From the NCBI RefSeq assembly GCF_004765605.1, contig NZ_SRLC01000002.1:558001-622000 (forward strand): DNA of 64,000 nucleotides. Direction: 5' to 3'. A program made the position numbers and the translations under genes. Under the pieces are notes generated by a model. That model searched no databases and had not been told where the DNA came from. It worked only from the letters and a program-made list of their open reading frames with translations. The stretch is from Hymenobacter aquaticus. GTDB taxonomy: Bacteria; Bacteroidota; Bacteroidia; Cytophagales; Hymenobacteraceae. This document shows, in pieces, positions 1 to 9,291 of this stretch (positions are counted from its first letter, which is position 1; each line of letters starts with the position of its first letter).

Positions 1-85
1 CGCGTTATTCCCTGCGAGTGTCGAGCTGCGGGCCGCGTGTTGCGGCTGATCCTGGGCGCCCAATCCTTATCGGAAAATAGATTTT

Positions 86-1336
86 ATGCGGCAGTTACTG
101 CTTTTTCTGGGCCTCCTGCTGGTGGGGGGCGTGCTGCCGGCCGCCGCCCAGCGCCCCGACACCACCCGGCTGCCGCGGCCCATGCGCAAGGTGGAACTCG
201 AAAACGTGGAAATCGAGCCCTCGGCCCGCGACGGGAAAGGCTGGCTGATGCTGGACAAGGACATTCAGCTGGAGCTGGAAGGGGCCATGCACAACCTCTA
301 CAACTTCAAGTACGACAAGGCCGAAAAGCAATTCCGCTCCCTGCGCCGCCGCTACCCCGAGCACCCCTTGCCCTACCTGCTGATGGGCCTAAGCCAATGG
401 TGGAAAATCGTGCCCACCAACCTGCAAACCAAGCAGTACGACAAGCAGCTCTTCGCCTACATGGACACCACCGTGCGCAAGGCCGAGGTGCTCTACGAGC
501 AGGACAACAAGAACTACGAAGCCTGCTTTTTCCTGTCGGCCGCCTACGGCTTCGATGCCCAACTCAACGCCGAGCGCAAAAACTGGACCTCGGCCACGCT
601 CAGCAGCCGCAAGGCCCTGCGCTACCTGCAGGAAAGCAAGGAAGCCAACGGCCTGAGCCCGGAGTTCCTGTTTGGCCAGGCCCTGTTCAACTACTACGCC
701 GTCTGGATTTCGGAAAACTACCCGCTGCTGCGGCCCGTGCTGTTGCTGTTTCCGAAGGGTAACCGCGCCCTGGGCCTGCAACAGCTGCGCAACGTGGCCA
801 ACAACGGCTTCTACACCGGCCTGGAAGCCAAGTACTACCTGATGCGCATCCTCTACACCGAGGAAAATAACCTGGAAGGCGCCCTGCCCGTGGCCCGCTA
901 CCTGGCCAACAACTACCCCGACAACGCCTACTTCCAGCGCTTCTACGCCTTGCTCTGCTACCACCAGGGCGACATGATAGAGTGTGAGCGGGTCAGCCGG
1001 GAAATCCTGGATAAGATAAACCGCGGCTACGCCGGCTACGAGGGCATCAGTGGGCGCTACGCCACCTATTTCCTGGGCTCCATCGTGCAAAACAGCTACA
1101 AGGACCTGGTGAAGGCCAAAGACTACTTCCAGCGCTGTCTCGTGTTTTCGGAAATGACCGGCGACACCAACAGCGGCTTCTACCTGTCGGCCAACGTGAA
1201 CCTGGGCCGGCTGGCCGAAGACGAGGGCGACGTGAAGGCCGCCCGCCGCTACTACACCACCGTGACCGAGAAGGCCGAGAAAAAAACGCCCCAGTACCGG
1301 GAAGCCAAGCTCTACCTGAAAAGCCACAAAAAGTAA
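86..1336 (+). CDS. TPR-repeat periplasmic protein
   Basis: This 416-residue protein starts with a signal peptide (MRQLLLFLGLLLVGG, cleavage after AAAQ near residue 22). The rest is alpha-helical with repeated aromatic/alanine patterns typical of tetratricopeptide repeats, for example around residues 70-105, 140-175 and 285-400. No catalytic motif was found, so it is probably a periplasmic or outer-membrane-associated scaffold. The start is the first ATG followed by a good signal peptide. It stands alone: a hairpin terminator follows directly, and the next gene converges on it from the other strand. The partner is unknown. Confidence 0.75.
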   Translation: MRQLLLFLGLLLVGGVLPAAAQRPDTTRLPRPMRKVELENVEIEPSARDGKGWLMLDKDIQLELEGAMHNLYNFKYDKAEKQFRSLRRRYPEHPLPYLLMGLSQWWKIVPTNLQTKQYDKQLFAYMDTTVRKAEVLYEQDNKNYEACFFLSAAYGFDAQLNAERKNWTSATLSSRKALRYLQESKEANGLSPEFLFGQALFNYYAVWISENYPLLRPVLLLFPKGNRALGLQQLRNVANNGFYTGLEAKYYLMRILYTEENNLEGALPVARYLANNYPDNAYFQRFYALLCYHQGDMIECERVSREILDKINRGYAGYEGISGRYATYFLGSIVQNSYKDLVKAKDYFQRCLVFSEMTGDTNSGFYLSANVNLGRLAEDEGDVKAARRYYTTVTEKAEKKTPQYREAKLYLKSHKK

Positions 1337-1357
1337 GGCCGCCCCACCGGGGCGGCC
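1337..1357. terminator. Bidirectional hairpin between convergent genes
   Basis: A perfect 9-bp stem (GGCCGCCCC/GGGGCGGCC) with a 3-base loop begins at the stop codon of the TPR gene and lies just before the end of the convergent DUF5723 gene. There is no T tract. Confidence 0.6.
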
Positions 1358-1363
1358 TCGTCG

Positions 1364-3118
1364 TCAGGGCTTCGGCGTTTCCGATGCTGCCGGCGTTGGT
1401 GGCGGCGGCGTTTCCGCTGGCGTAGTCGTCTGGGGAGCTGGCGCTGGCGTTGTTTCCGGCGTCGTGGTTTGGGGGGCCGGGGCTTCCGGGGTGGTCGTCG
1501 TTTCGGGCGTCGTGGGCGTGGCTGGGTCTGGGGCTGGGGCTGGGGCTTCCGGGGTCATGGGCTGTTGCGGGGTTGCCGGCGTCTCGGTTGCGGCGGGCGT
1601 TTTCGCGGCCTTGGGGGCTTTCGACTCTTTGGGCTCTTTCAGGGTCGGGCTGTTGCTGTCTTTCAGGCGAGACGGGCCATGCTTGCTCTTTTTGCCGCCG
1701 TTGGCCAGCACGAAGGAAAGCTCGGCGTAGCCATTGAAGCCGTAGGGGGTGCTCGAATCGAAGTAGGCCGACAAATCGTTGGAGCCTACCGTGAGGGGCC
1801 CCAGCCGCACCATCAGGCCGTAGGCCAGAGTCTGGTAGCCGTTGATCAGCGAAATCGGGGTGGCCACTTCCAGCCACTTGCTTTCCAGGCGCGGCGTGAG
1901 GGAGGCAAACGAGAAGCTGCGCATGCCGATGGCGTACTTGCCGCGCAAGCTCTGGCTAACGGAGGCATTGGCGTACAGCCATTTATACACGTGATAGTCC
2001 ACATCCAGGTTGAGGGCCGTGGGCACGCCGGTCGTAAACTGGTTTTCGCGCTGCTGCTTTTCGGTGCGCAGAATCTTGTTGAGGCGCTGCTCGTAGTTGT
2101 CCTCGTCGATGCCCTCCAGGTCGGCTTCGCTCACGCCGGTTTTGGCCGTTTTAATGTTGTTGAAGGCCGTGGCGTTGTCCTTGTAGCGGATGTAGCCGAT
2201 GTCGGTGATAGAAGCCGCCACCCGGAACAGGTACTTGTTGCGCGAGTAGTCGAGCCGGTCTACGCCCTTCTTATCAATGTAGCGGTACTGGCCCATGTTG
2301 GGCCGGAACTCGTACACCGCCCCCAGGTCGAGGCCCCAGCCGCCGCCGGTGCCCCCGCCGCCGCTGAGCCACTTCAGCGCCTGGTTCAGGTCCACGTCGT
2401 CGAAGGCGTCGGGGTTGGAGTAGCCAAAGGCCGCGTCCAGGGCGTTGATGCGCACGATGGTGTCGTTGGTGGCCGCTTTGTCGATAATCTCGTAGTCGGC
2501 CTGCTTGCTTTTCAAATAGGCCGAGCCGAAGCCGATGAAACGCTTGGCCGTGACGCCCGCTTTCAGGAAGTGCAGGCTCTTGTCGAGCAGCACGCGGCCG
2601 TAGGTCACGTCGTACTCCGAAAAGGCGTTCAGGTTCAGGTTGAAGGTGTTATCGGCCGAGCGGCCCTTCACCTTGAACTCGTCCACGGCGTTCTGAATCA
2701 GGTTTTCCGACACCGAGTTGCCCTGAATGGCCCCGCGCACCCGGGTGCTGAACGCCACGCTCTGGGTGGGGCTGATGCGCACCATCAGGCCCGGCCCGCG
2801 CACGTTCAGGCCGATGCTGAACAGCTTGGGCTTGTCACTCGGGCTGCGGGTCAGAAACTCCTTGCTCAGGTCCAGCGCGGCGCTGCTGTTCTGCGGGCTC
2901 CAGGGCCCGGTGTAGCGGTAAGCCGTGTTGGTGGCGTGCACGTCGAAGCCCACCAGCTGCAGCTGAAAGAAGTAGCGGTTGTCGACGATGTTGGCCGGGT
3001 TCCAGCTGGCGCCGCCCAGCCCGGAGTAGTTGCCCCGGGCGCTGTTAAAAAGTTGCTGGGCGGCCACGGTGCCCGGCAGCAGCGTGAGCAGCAGCCCCGC
3101 CAAACGAGAAGTAATCAT
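1364..3118 (-). CDS. DUF5723-family outer-membrane barrel protein
   Basis: This 584-residue protein has a signal peptide (residues 1-20, ending VAAQQ) followed by the DUF5723 pattern: a small-residue N-terminal region with NARGNYSG-like and WNPANI motifs, then many amphipathic beta strands expected of an outer-membrane barrel. The last 90 residues are a low-complexity tail of Pro, Ala, Thr and Glu with repeated TTTPE/APAPQT units, likely extracellular or periplasmic. It is transcribed alone. Function is unknown. The family is common in Bacteroidota, and the assignment rests on pattern recognition only. Confidence 0.7.
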   Translation of the reverse strand: MITSRLAGLLLTLLPGTVAAQQLFNSARGNYSGLGGASWNPANIVDNRYFFQLQLVGFDVHATNTAYRYTGPWSPQNSSAALDLSKEFLTRSPSDKPKLFSIGLNVRGPGLMVRISPTQSVAFSTRVRGAIQGNSVSENLIQNAVDEFKVKGRSADNTFNLNLNAFSEYDVTYGRVLLDKSLHFLKAGVTAKRFIGFGSAYLKSKQADYEIIDKAATNDTIVRINALDAAFGYSNPDAFDDVDLNQALKWLSGGGGTGGGWGLDLGAVYEFRPNMGQYRYIDKKGVDRLDYSRNKYLFRVAASITDIGYIRYKDNATAFNNIKTAKTGVSEADLEGIDEDNYEQRLNKILRTEKQQRENQFTTGVPTALNLDVDYHVYKWLYANASVSQSLRGKYAIGMRSFSFASLTPRLESKWLEVATPISLINGYQTLAYGLMVRLGPLTVGSNDLSAYFDSSTPYGFNGYAELSFVLANGGKKSKHGPSRLKDSNSPTLKEPKESKAPKAAKTPAATETPATPQQPMTPEAPAPAPDPATPTTPETTTTPEAPAPQTTTPETTPAPAPQTTTPAETPPPPTPAASETPKP

Positions 3119-3335
3119 GTAGTTGTGTTGCGTTAGGGTCAGCGGTTAGGGCGAAGGAAAGTGGCACGGCGCGGCAGAAGTACGATGCCGGGCGGGCGGC
3201 AAAAAGGCATGGCACCCGACCGGCATCGGCAGGAAAAACACGAAGGAAAGATCAGTATAAGGTGTTAATTGTAATTAAACCAATATTTTATATTGATACG
3301 GGTGGTTGACAACACCCAGGCAAAGCAATAGATAA
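3119..3335. other. AT-rich intergenic region
   Basis: This spacer turns AT-rich from about position 3240 (TAATTGTAATTAAACC and similar). It lies upstream of the minus-strand DUF5723 gene and probably contains its promoter, but no exact TAnnTTTG box was found. Confidence 0.4.
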
Positions 3336-3578
3336 AGACCTGATACCACTCTTCCGGCGCATAACCGAAGGAGGATAGTTTTCCATGCAAATTTACAATT
3401 GCGGGTAGGGGGCCGCAATACCTACTTCTGGGTATTGTGCGGTCCGGCGCAGCCTCCGCAAGTGGGCCCCGGCTGCATATTCCCGACCTCCGACGACGAC
3501 GCCAGCTGCATCCTCGGGCCGGCCCGGCACCCCAACGGCGGCGAGGTGCTCGATTCCTGGACTTTTCGCTACCCGTAA
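3336..3578 (+). pseudogene. Possible 3' remnant of a plus-strand gene
   Basis: An open frame from 3336 to the TAA at 3576-3578 has no ATG or GTG start; only TTG at 3399 or 3435 is available. Its last 50 codons have the GC-rich third positions and composition of real genes here, ending in a Gly/Asp/Cys-rich tail (DDDASC, then DSWTFRYP). It is followed at once by a rho-independent terminator. This suggests the C-terminal end of a decayed or very short secreted protein. Family unknown. It may also be a genuine small gene with a TTG start. Confidence 0.35.
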
Positions 3579-3581
3579 TAG

Positions 3582-3616
3582 AAAAGGCCCGGCGCAGCTA
3601 CCTGCGTCGGGCCTTT
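3582..3616. terminator. Bidirectional rho-independent terminator
   Basis: The stem GGCCCGGCGCAG/CTGCGTCGGGCC is flanked by AAAA on the left and TTT on the right. It sits between the remnant on the plus strand and the PAP2 gene on the minus strand. Confidence 0.7.
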
Positions 3617-3635
3617 CTGGCGTGCGTTAAGCCGC

Positions 3636-4742
3636 TTACCACTGGTAATTCAAGCTCAGGCCGTAGTTGCTCAGGCCGCCGGCCGGAGCCACGCGCACTT
3701 TCTGGTACCAAGGCTGGGGCAAAGCCAAGCCGGTGGCCTGGTCGTGCTTCACCTGGCTGCGGCCGTGCATCACCGCTATTTTGCCGAAGCCGTAGCCCAA
3801 GGCCAAGGCCAGCGGATAGTCGCTGGCCCAGTGCACGCCGTTGTTCAGCATGGCGTAGCTCAGCAGGCCCATCAGGGAGTAGCCCACGGGCCGCACGAAG
3901 CGGTATTCGGGGTAGTTTTCGGCAATAACCGTCACCGTGGCCATAGCCGTGCTCAGGTGGCCCGAGGGGTAGGCGTCGTAGTTGGGCACGTGCTGGCTGT
4001 AGGTTTTCTGGTTCGGAAACAGCCGGATTTTGCCCCGCGGGTAGGTCGTCGTGTACGGACTCTCGCGGCCGGTCATGTGCTTGAGCACCTGCACCACTAG
4101 GCCGTTGGTGTACACGGCTTCCATAATCTGGCTGGCCGTCTGCGAAGCCCGGTTGTCGCGCCCGAGCAGGCCGTACGCCCAGAAGCTGCCGGCAATGCTC
4201 AGGTGCGTCCAGCCGTCGCCCAGGAAGTACATGGCGCTGTTCAGGTTCGAGGGGTAGTTAAACTCCAGGTCGAGCTGCTTGCCGCTGCCGTAGCGCACGG
4301 GCACGTCGAACAAGGTGGTCTGGGTGCTGGCCGACGACAGGTGCATGTGGCGGCCCAACTGTTTGGCCCCGTCCAGAATCTGCTGGTCGAAGGCGTAGAG
4401 CAGCACCGTGCTGGCCACCACGCCCCCAATCATGGGCAGGTTTTTCTTCTGAAACGCAAACTTGGGGTAGGCCACCACGTCGCGCGGAATGTTGAGCAGA
4501 AACCGCAAGGGCTTGGGCCGCGCGTAGTGGTAGGTTTCGCCCGAGGGCATGGTATACTCGCTGCGGCGGGGCGCCCGGCCGGTGGTATCGGGCGCGGCCA
4601 CCCGCCCCGAGTCCGGCGCGGCGACTTGGGCCGTAACTGGCTCAGTGGTAGCCCGGGCCTGCGCCGACGAAAGGCCCAGCGTCAGGCCGGCGGTAAGGAA
4701 AAGGATGCGGCTCAAAGAACCGGAAAGTAGCGGTAGACTCAT
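3636..4742 (-). CDS. PAP2-family phosphatase
   Basis: This 368-residue membrane or periplasmic phosphatase has all three PAP2 signature blocks: K221 with R226-E-S-P, PSGH at 259-262, and H304 with D308 (GVHWASDYP). Histidine 304 would be the nucleophile, and lipid phosphates or diphosphates such as phosphatidic acid or undecaprenyl diphosphate are the usual substrates. A signal peptide occupies residues 1-30. The frame is open for 79 more codons upstream, but only the ATG at 4742 gives a proper signal peptide. Transcribed alone, divergently from the aldehyde dehydrogenase gene. Confidence 0.85.
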   Translation of the reverse strand: MSLPLLSGSLSRILFLTAGLTLGLSSAQARATTEPVTAQVAAPDSGRVAAPDTTGRAPRRSEYTMPSGETYHYARPKPLRFLLNIPRDVVAYPKFAFQKKNLPMIGGVVASTVLLYAFDQQILDGAKQLGRHMHLSSASTQTTLFDVPVRYGSGKQLDLEFNYPSNLNSAMYFLGDGWTHLSIAGSFWAYGLLGRDNRASQTASQIMEAVYTNGLVVQVLKHMTGRESPYTTTYPRGKIRLFPNQKTYSQHVPNYDAYPSGHLSTAMATVTVIAENYPEYRFVRPVGYSLMGLLSYAMLNNGVHWASDYPLALALGYGFGKIAVMHGRSQVKHDQATGLALPQPWYQKVRVAPAGGLSNYGLSLNYQW

Positions 4743-5080
4743 TGGTACTGGATAATCGAACCGTAAAAGTAAGACAAAACCAGCGAAGCCCGAAGCCGGA
4801 ACGGAAGATGATTCGAAGGTAAATATTTGCTGGTGAAGGGCTTCTAATACGCCGTGAGGATGATTTTCTCGTGAAGAAATGCGGCGAAAAACGGCCGGTT
4901 TTCGCCGGAAAATCCAGCGGCCGAAAACCCAATCCAGTAGTTTCTGTTGCTCTGCTGGGCCCCGCCTGCGGCAAACCACGCTGGCAACTGCCCCCTACTT
5001 TGCCACCCCGGCCCGGCGCCCGCCTCTTCCCCGCCCGATTCCGTATCTTAGGCTACTTCGTTTCCGCCATTCTTCCCGCC
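4743..5080. other. Divergent intergenic region
   Basis: The 338-bp gap between the PAP2 and aldehyde dehydrogenase genes must hold both promoters. A near match to the -7 box (TACCTTCG, minus strand, about 4814-4821) lies 70 bp upstream of the PAP2 gene. Nothing else is recognisable. Confidence 0.4.
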
Positions 5081-6526
5081 ATGACCGTTTCTTCGGCCCC
5101 TGCCACCACCGCCACCTCGCCGGCCACCCTGGCTTCCTTGTTTACCCAGCAGCAGCTGCGGGCCCCGGCGCTGCGGCGCGAGTCGGCCGCGGAGCGGATC
5201 GGCCGCCTGCGCAAGCTCAGCCAGTGGATCGAGCAGAACCGCGCGGCCATTCAGCAGGCCCTCTACGCCGATTTTCGCAAGCCCACCGCCGAAACCGACG
5301 TGACCGAAATCTGGTCGTCGCAGGTCGAAATCAAGCACACCATCCAGCACCTGAAGCAGTGGATGCGCCCGCGCCGCGTGGGCACGCCCCTGTCGCTGGT
5401 GGGCACCACCTCGTGGGTGCAGGTCGAGCCCAAGGGTGTGTGCCTGATTGTGGCGCCCTGGAACTACCCGTTTTACCTGGCCATCGACCCGTTGGTGTCG
5501 GCTTTGGCGGCCGGCAACTGCTGCATGATCAAGCCCTCGGAAATGACGCCCGCCGTGGCCGCGCTGCTCAGCCGCATGGCCCAGGAGCTGTTCGACCCCG
5601 CCGAGGTGGCCGTGGTGGAAGGCGACAAGGATGTGGCCACCGCGCTGCTGGGCTTGCCCTTCAACCACATTTTCTTCACCGGCAGCCCGGCCATCGGCAA
5701 GGTGGTGATGCGCGCCGCCGCCGAGCACCTGACCAGCGTGACGCTGGAGCTGGGCGGCAAGTCGCCGGTGGTGGTCGATGCCACGGCCGACCTGCGCGAC
5801 GCGGCCGAGAAAATCGTGTGGGGCAAATACATCAACGCCGGCCAGACCTGCGTGGCCCCCGACTACGTGCTGGTGCACGAAAGCGTGCAGGAGCAGCTGG
5901 TGCAGGAGCTGAGCCAGGCCATTACGCGCTTCTACGACCCGCAGCACGAGGGTATTGTCCACTCCGCCTCCTACGCCCGCATCGTGAACGGCCACCACTT
6001 CCGGCGGGTATCGGGCTTGCTCGAAGACGCCCAGCGCGCGGGCGCGCAGGTGGCCCTGGGCGGTATCGTGGATGGCAGCCAGAACTTTATCGAGCCCACG
6101 CTGCTGCTCAACGCGGCCCCCGACAGCCGCGTGATGCAGGAAGAAATCTTCGGGCCCCTGCTGCCCTTGCAGCCCTTTCGCACCCTGTCGGAAGCCGCCG
6201 ACTTCGTGAATGCCCGGCCCCGGCCCCTGGCGCTGTACCTGTTTACCAAAAGTGCCGAAAACCAGCGCTACCTACTCCAAAACGTGTCGGCCGGGGGCTG
6301 CTGCGTCAACGAAACCATCCTGCACCTGGCCCACCCCGAGCTGCCCTTCGGCGGCGTGGGCAACAGCGGCATGGGCAAAGCGCACGGCCACTACGGCTTT
6401 CTGGCGTTTTCCAACGAAAAAGCCGTGCTCCGGCAGCGCACCGGCCGCACCGCCATCAAGCTGATGTACCCGCCCTACACGCCCAAAGTGCAGAAGCTGG
6501 TCGACTGGCTGATGCGGCTGTTGTAG
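5081..6526 (+). CDS. NAD(P)-dependent aldehyde dehydrogenase
   Basis: This 481-residue protein oxidises aldehydes to acids. It has the substrate/cofactor motif APWNYP (125-130), the FTGS turn (199-202), the general base Glu223 in LELGGKSP and the catalytic Cys257 in AGQTCVAP. The length and the C-terminal SNEKAV region resemble class-3 (fatty or aromatic aldehyde) dehydrogenases. The frame stays open for 70 codons upstream, but that segment is Arg/Pro-rich and unlike the family, so the ATG at 5081 is preferred. The next gene on the same strand encodes an alcohol oxidase-like flavoprotein whose aldehyde product could be this enzyme's substrate. Confidence 0.9.
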   Translation: MTVSSAPATTATSPATLASLFTQQQLRAPALRRESAAERIGRLRKLSQWIEQNRAAIQQALYADFRKPTAETDVTEIWSSQVEIKHTIQHLKQWMRPRRVGTPLSLVGTTSWVQVEPKGVCLIVAPWNYPFYLAIDPLVSALAAGNCCMIKPSEMTPAVAALLSRMAQELFDPAEVAVVEGDKDVATALLGLPFNHIFFTGSPAIGKVVMRAAAEHLTSVTLELGGKSPVVVDATADLRDAAEKIVWGKYINAGQTCVAPDYVLVHESVQEQLVQELSQAITRFYDPQHEGIVHSASYARIVNGHHFRRVSGLLEDAQRAGAQVALGGIVDGSQNFIEPTLLLNAAPDSRVMQEEIFGPLLPLQPFRTLSEAADFVNARPRPLALYLFTKSAENQRYLLQNVSAGGCCVNETILHLAHPELPFGGVGNSGMGKAHGHYGFLAFSNEKAVLRQRTGRTAIKLMYPPYTPKVQKLVDWLMRLL

Positions 6527-6556
6527 GGCGCAGCAAGGCAAAAACGAGCTTTCGCC

Positions 6557-6584
6557 AAGGAGTGCCCGGCCGGCACTCCTTTTT
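6557..6584 (+). terminator. Rho-independent terminator after aldehyde dehydrogenase
   Basis: The stem AAGGAGTGCC/GGCACTCCTT is followed by a T-rich run. It separates the aldehyde dehydrogenase gene from the GMC oxidoreductase gene, so the two probably have separate transcripts or read-through. Confidence 0.75.
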
Positions 6585-6717
6585 CGTGGGTTGCTACCAC
6601 CGGGTCGGTGGGGAATTAATAGGCGGCATGCCGACTATCTCGCGGAAATTAACGAACTTTTCAGGCCGCCGGCTGCCCACACCGGTCCGGCGCTCCGCCC
6701 GCTTTTCTCCCGCCCGT

Positions 6718-8760
6718 ATGATTCTCTCCGCTGCCCACCATTCCACGCTGCAGGCCCTGGCCGATACCTTTATTCCGGGCTTCGCGGGCCGCCCCGAGCA
6801 GCCCGAGTTCTGGGCCCGGTCCGGCTCCGAAGGTATTGATCTGCAGAAAGTAGCTGAGGTGCTGAGCGCCCAGCCGCTCGGGGCGCAGCAGGAGTTTGAG
6901 AAGCTGCTGGGCTTGCTGGCCAACCCCATGCTGGGCCTCACCTGGTTTGGCCCCCTGAAGCCCTTCGTGCGCCTGGAGCCCGAGCAGCGCCAGCAGATGC
7001 TGCGCAGCTGGGCCCAGAGCAACCTGCCGCAGCTGCGCAAAGGCTTTCATGCCCTGCGCAAGCTGCTGGTGTTTCTCTACTACGGCTCGTCGGGGGCCGA
7101 GCAGGGCAACGGAGCCTGGGCGGCCATGGGCTACCCCGGCCCACTGCCCGATGCGGTGGTCGATACGCCCAAGCCCATCCGGACTTTGCAGCCCACCACC
7201 GACACCACCTACGACTGCGACGTGCTGGTGATTGGCAGCGGGGCCGGCGGCGGGGTGGTGGCCGGCGAAATGGCCGCCGCCGGCTACGACGTGCTGGTGG
7301 TGGAAAAAGGCCCCTACTGCCACGGCTGCGACTTTACCCAGCGCGAAGTGGATATGCTGGGCAAGCTCTACGACGCCAAAGGAGCCCTGACCACCCAGAA
7401 TGGGGGCGTGGCGTTGCTGGCCGGCAGCTGCCTGGGCGGCGGTACCACCGTCAACTGGGCCGGCTCGTTCCGCACGCCCGACTACGTGCTCGAAGAATGG
7501 GCCCGGGAGCATCAGGTGCCGCATTTTACCTCCCAGGAGTTCAGGTACAGCCTCGACGCCGTAGCCCAGGCCTTGAGCGTGAATACCAGCTACACGCGCC
7601 ACAACGGGCAAAACCAGGCGCTGTGGGACGGCTCGACCAAGCTGGGGCAGGAAGTCAAGCTGATTCCGCGCAACGAAAAGGGCCTGACCGACTCCGACCA
7701 GCATTTCCAGGGCCTGGGCTACACCACCATGGGCGACCGGTACGGCATCAAGCAGGGCACGCTGAACACGTATCTGCTGCAAGCCTTCCAGCACGGCGCC
7801 CGGATTCTGGCCGACACGCGCATCGACCGGGTGACGGTGCAAGCGGGCGTGGCCACCGGGGCCGAAGGCGTGCACACCACCGCCGACGGCCGGCCGGTGC
7901 AGATTAGCGTGCGGGCCAAGCGCGTAGTCGTGGCCGGGGGCGCCATCCAGACGCCGGCCCTGCTGCTGCGCAGCGGCCTGCGGCACCCCCACCTGGGCCA
8001 GCACCTGCATCTGCACCCCACCGTGGCGGTTTCGGGCGTGTATCCGCACCGCATCGACCCCTGGCATGGCCCGAGCATGTCGGTGGTAAACGACAGTTTT
8101 ACGCGCCTGAACGGCACCAACTTCGGGGCCAAGCTCGAAACCCCGCCCGCCCACGCCGGCCTGATGGCCATGGTGCTGCCCTGGCTGTCGGGCGAGCAGC
8201 ACAAGCAGATGATGCTCGACGCGGCCCACCTGGGCAGCTTCATCGTGCTGACCCGCGACCGGGACGGGGGCCGCGTCAGCATCGACAAGCACGGCGCGGC
8301 CCTGATTGACTACGTGCTCAGCGACTTCGACCGGGCCAGCATGCTGCGGGGCGTGCGGGCGGCGGCCGAAATTCACGTGGCGGCCGGGGCCAGCAAGGTG
8401 TATCTGCCCCACGGTACCCTGCCCACCCTGCACGCCGCCAACGGCACGCTGCTCAACCCCGAAGTACTCGACCAGCTGCCGTATCTGGGCTGGAAGCCCA
8501 ACCAGTTCAGCCTTTACAGCGCCCACCAGATGAGCACCTGCCGCATGGGCGGCGACGCGGCCACGCACCCGCTGAAACCCAGCGGGGAAACCTACGAGGT
8601 GCGCAACCTGTTCGTGGCCGACGGCTCGGCGTTTCCGGCTTGCAGCGGGGTCAATCCGATGCTGACCATTATGGCCCTGGCCCACCACACGGCCCAGGAA
8701 ATGAAGGCCGGCAGCGCCACCGTCAGCCTGACCACCAACCGGATGGCGACCAGCCGGTAA
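6718..8760 (+). CDS. GMC oxidoreductase, long-chain alcohol oxidase-like
   Basis: This 680-residue flavoprotein has about 165 residues of helical N-terminal region, then an ADP-binding motif for FAD (VIGSGAGGG, 171-179), a GGGTTVNWAG motif typical of GMC enzymes, and a C-terminal block with HQMSTCRMG, FVADGSAFP and GVNPM. The N-terminal extension and the C-terminal blocks are those of the long-chain fatty alcohol oxidase subgroup, which turns fatty alcohols into aldehydes. The frame is open far upstream, but the ATG at 6718 is the first start after the terminator and fits the family. Its neighbour is an aldehyde dehydrogenase. Substrate inferred only. Confidence 0.85.
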   Translation: MILSAAHHSTLQALADTFIPGFAGRPEQPEFWARSGSEGIDLQKVAEVLSAQPLGAQQEFEKLLGLLANPMLGLTWFGPLKPFVRLEPEQRQQMLRSWAQSNLPQLRKGFHALRKLLVFLYYGSSGAEQGNGAWAAMGYPGPLPDAVVDTPKPIRTLQPTTDTTYDCDVLVIGSGAGGGVVAGEMAAAGYDVLVVEKGPYCHGCDFTQREVDMLGKLYDAKGALTTQNGGVALLAGSCLGGGTTVNWAGSFRTPDYVLEEWAREHQVPHFTSQEFRYSLDAVAQALSVNTSYTRHNGQNQALWDGSTKLGQEVKLIPRNEKGLTDSDQHFQGLGYTTMGDRYGIKQGTLNTYLLQAFQHGARILADTRIDRVTVQAGVATGAEGVHTTADGRPVQISVRAKRVVVAGGAIQTPALLLRSGLRHPHLGQHLHLHPTVAVSGVYPHRIDPWHGPSMSVVNDSFTRLNGTNFGAKLETPPAHAGLMAMVLPWLSGEQHKQMMLDAAHLGSFIVLTRDRDGGRVSIDKHGAALIDYVLSDFDRASMLRGVRAAAEIHVAAGASKVYLPHGTLPTLHAANGTLLNPEVLDQLPYLGWKPNQFSLYSAHQMSTCRMGGDAATHPLKPSGETYEVRNLFVADGSAFPACSGVNPMLTIMALAHHTAQEMKAGSATVSLTTNRMATSR

Positions 8761-8861
8761 TGCTGGCCGGGAGCAGTGCGAGTCACATTTTCCGGCCAGC
8801 ATAACCGCTGGGTACGGTTTTCGCGTATGCAAGCGCAAGTCATTTTTCCGCGTCCGTACCT

Positions 8862-9275
8862 ATGCTGTTTTCCCGCTCCCTGCTTGTTCTTGGCGTGCTT
8901 AGCACCGTCACGTTTGGTTGTGCCCGCCGCCAGAAGGCGGATATTCCGGAAGCCAAATCGGTGACGGTGGCCCCGGCGGCCGTGCCCAAAGCAGCCGCCC
9001 GCGACCTGACCGACGTGATGACCGACGAGCTGCGCCTGCTGCCCGACCAGCAAACCAAGGTGCGCGCCATCCTGAACGGCACGGTGGAAAAAGTGAACGA
9101 GGCCCGCCAGCGCAATGCCGGCAACCAAACGGCCCTGATGACGGATCTGAAGGCCATCAACGCCGACTCGGAAGGCCAGCTGAAAGCCGTGCTGACGCCC
9201 ACGCAATACAAGCAGTACCAGGCCAAAAAGCGCCAGATGCAGGCCCAGATGCAGGCCCGCCGCTCCACTAAGTAA
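8862..9275 (+). CDS. Small lipoprotein with Spy/LTxxQ-like helices
   Basis: This 137-residue protein has a signal sequence ending in TFGC (Cys20), a plausible but not perfect lipobox. After that it is charged and helical: ELRLLPDQQTKVRAIL and LKAVLTPTQYKQYQ resemble the LTxxQ motif of periplasmic Spy/CpxP-type proteins. The C-terminal tail is Gln/Met/Arg-rich. A periplasmic chaperone or stress role is possible but not shown. Convergent with the SDR gene. Confidence 0.7.
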   Translation: MLFSRSLLVLGVLSTVTFGCARRQKADIPEAKSVTVAPAAVPKAAARDLTDVMTDELRLLPDQQTKVRAILNGTVEKVNEARQRNAGNQTALMTDLKAINADSEGQLKAVLTPTQYKQYQAKKRQMQAQMQARRSTK

Positions 9276-9291
9276 TAAGGTAAAGCGCGGC

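Noticed and set aside
4879..6717. An open frame that runs into the GMC oxidoreductase from inside the aldehyde dehydrogenase gene
   Set aside because: The upstream part is in a shadow frame of the dehydrogenase and is Arg/Pro/Ala-rich. The real start is at 6718, after a terminator.
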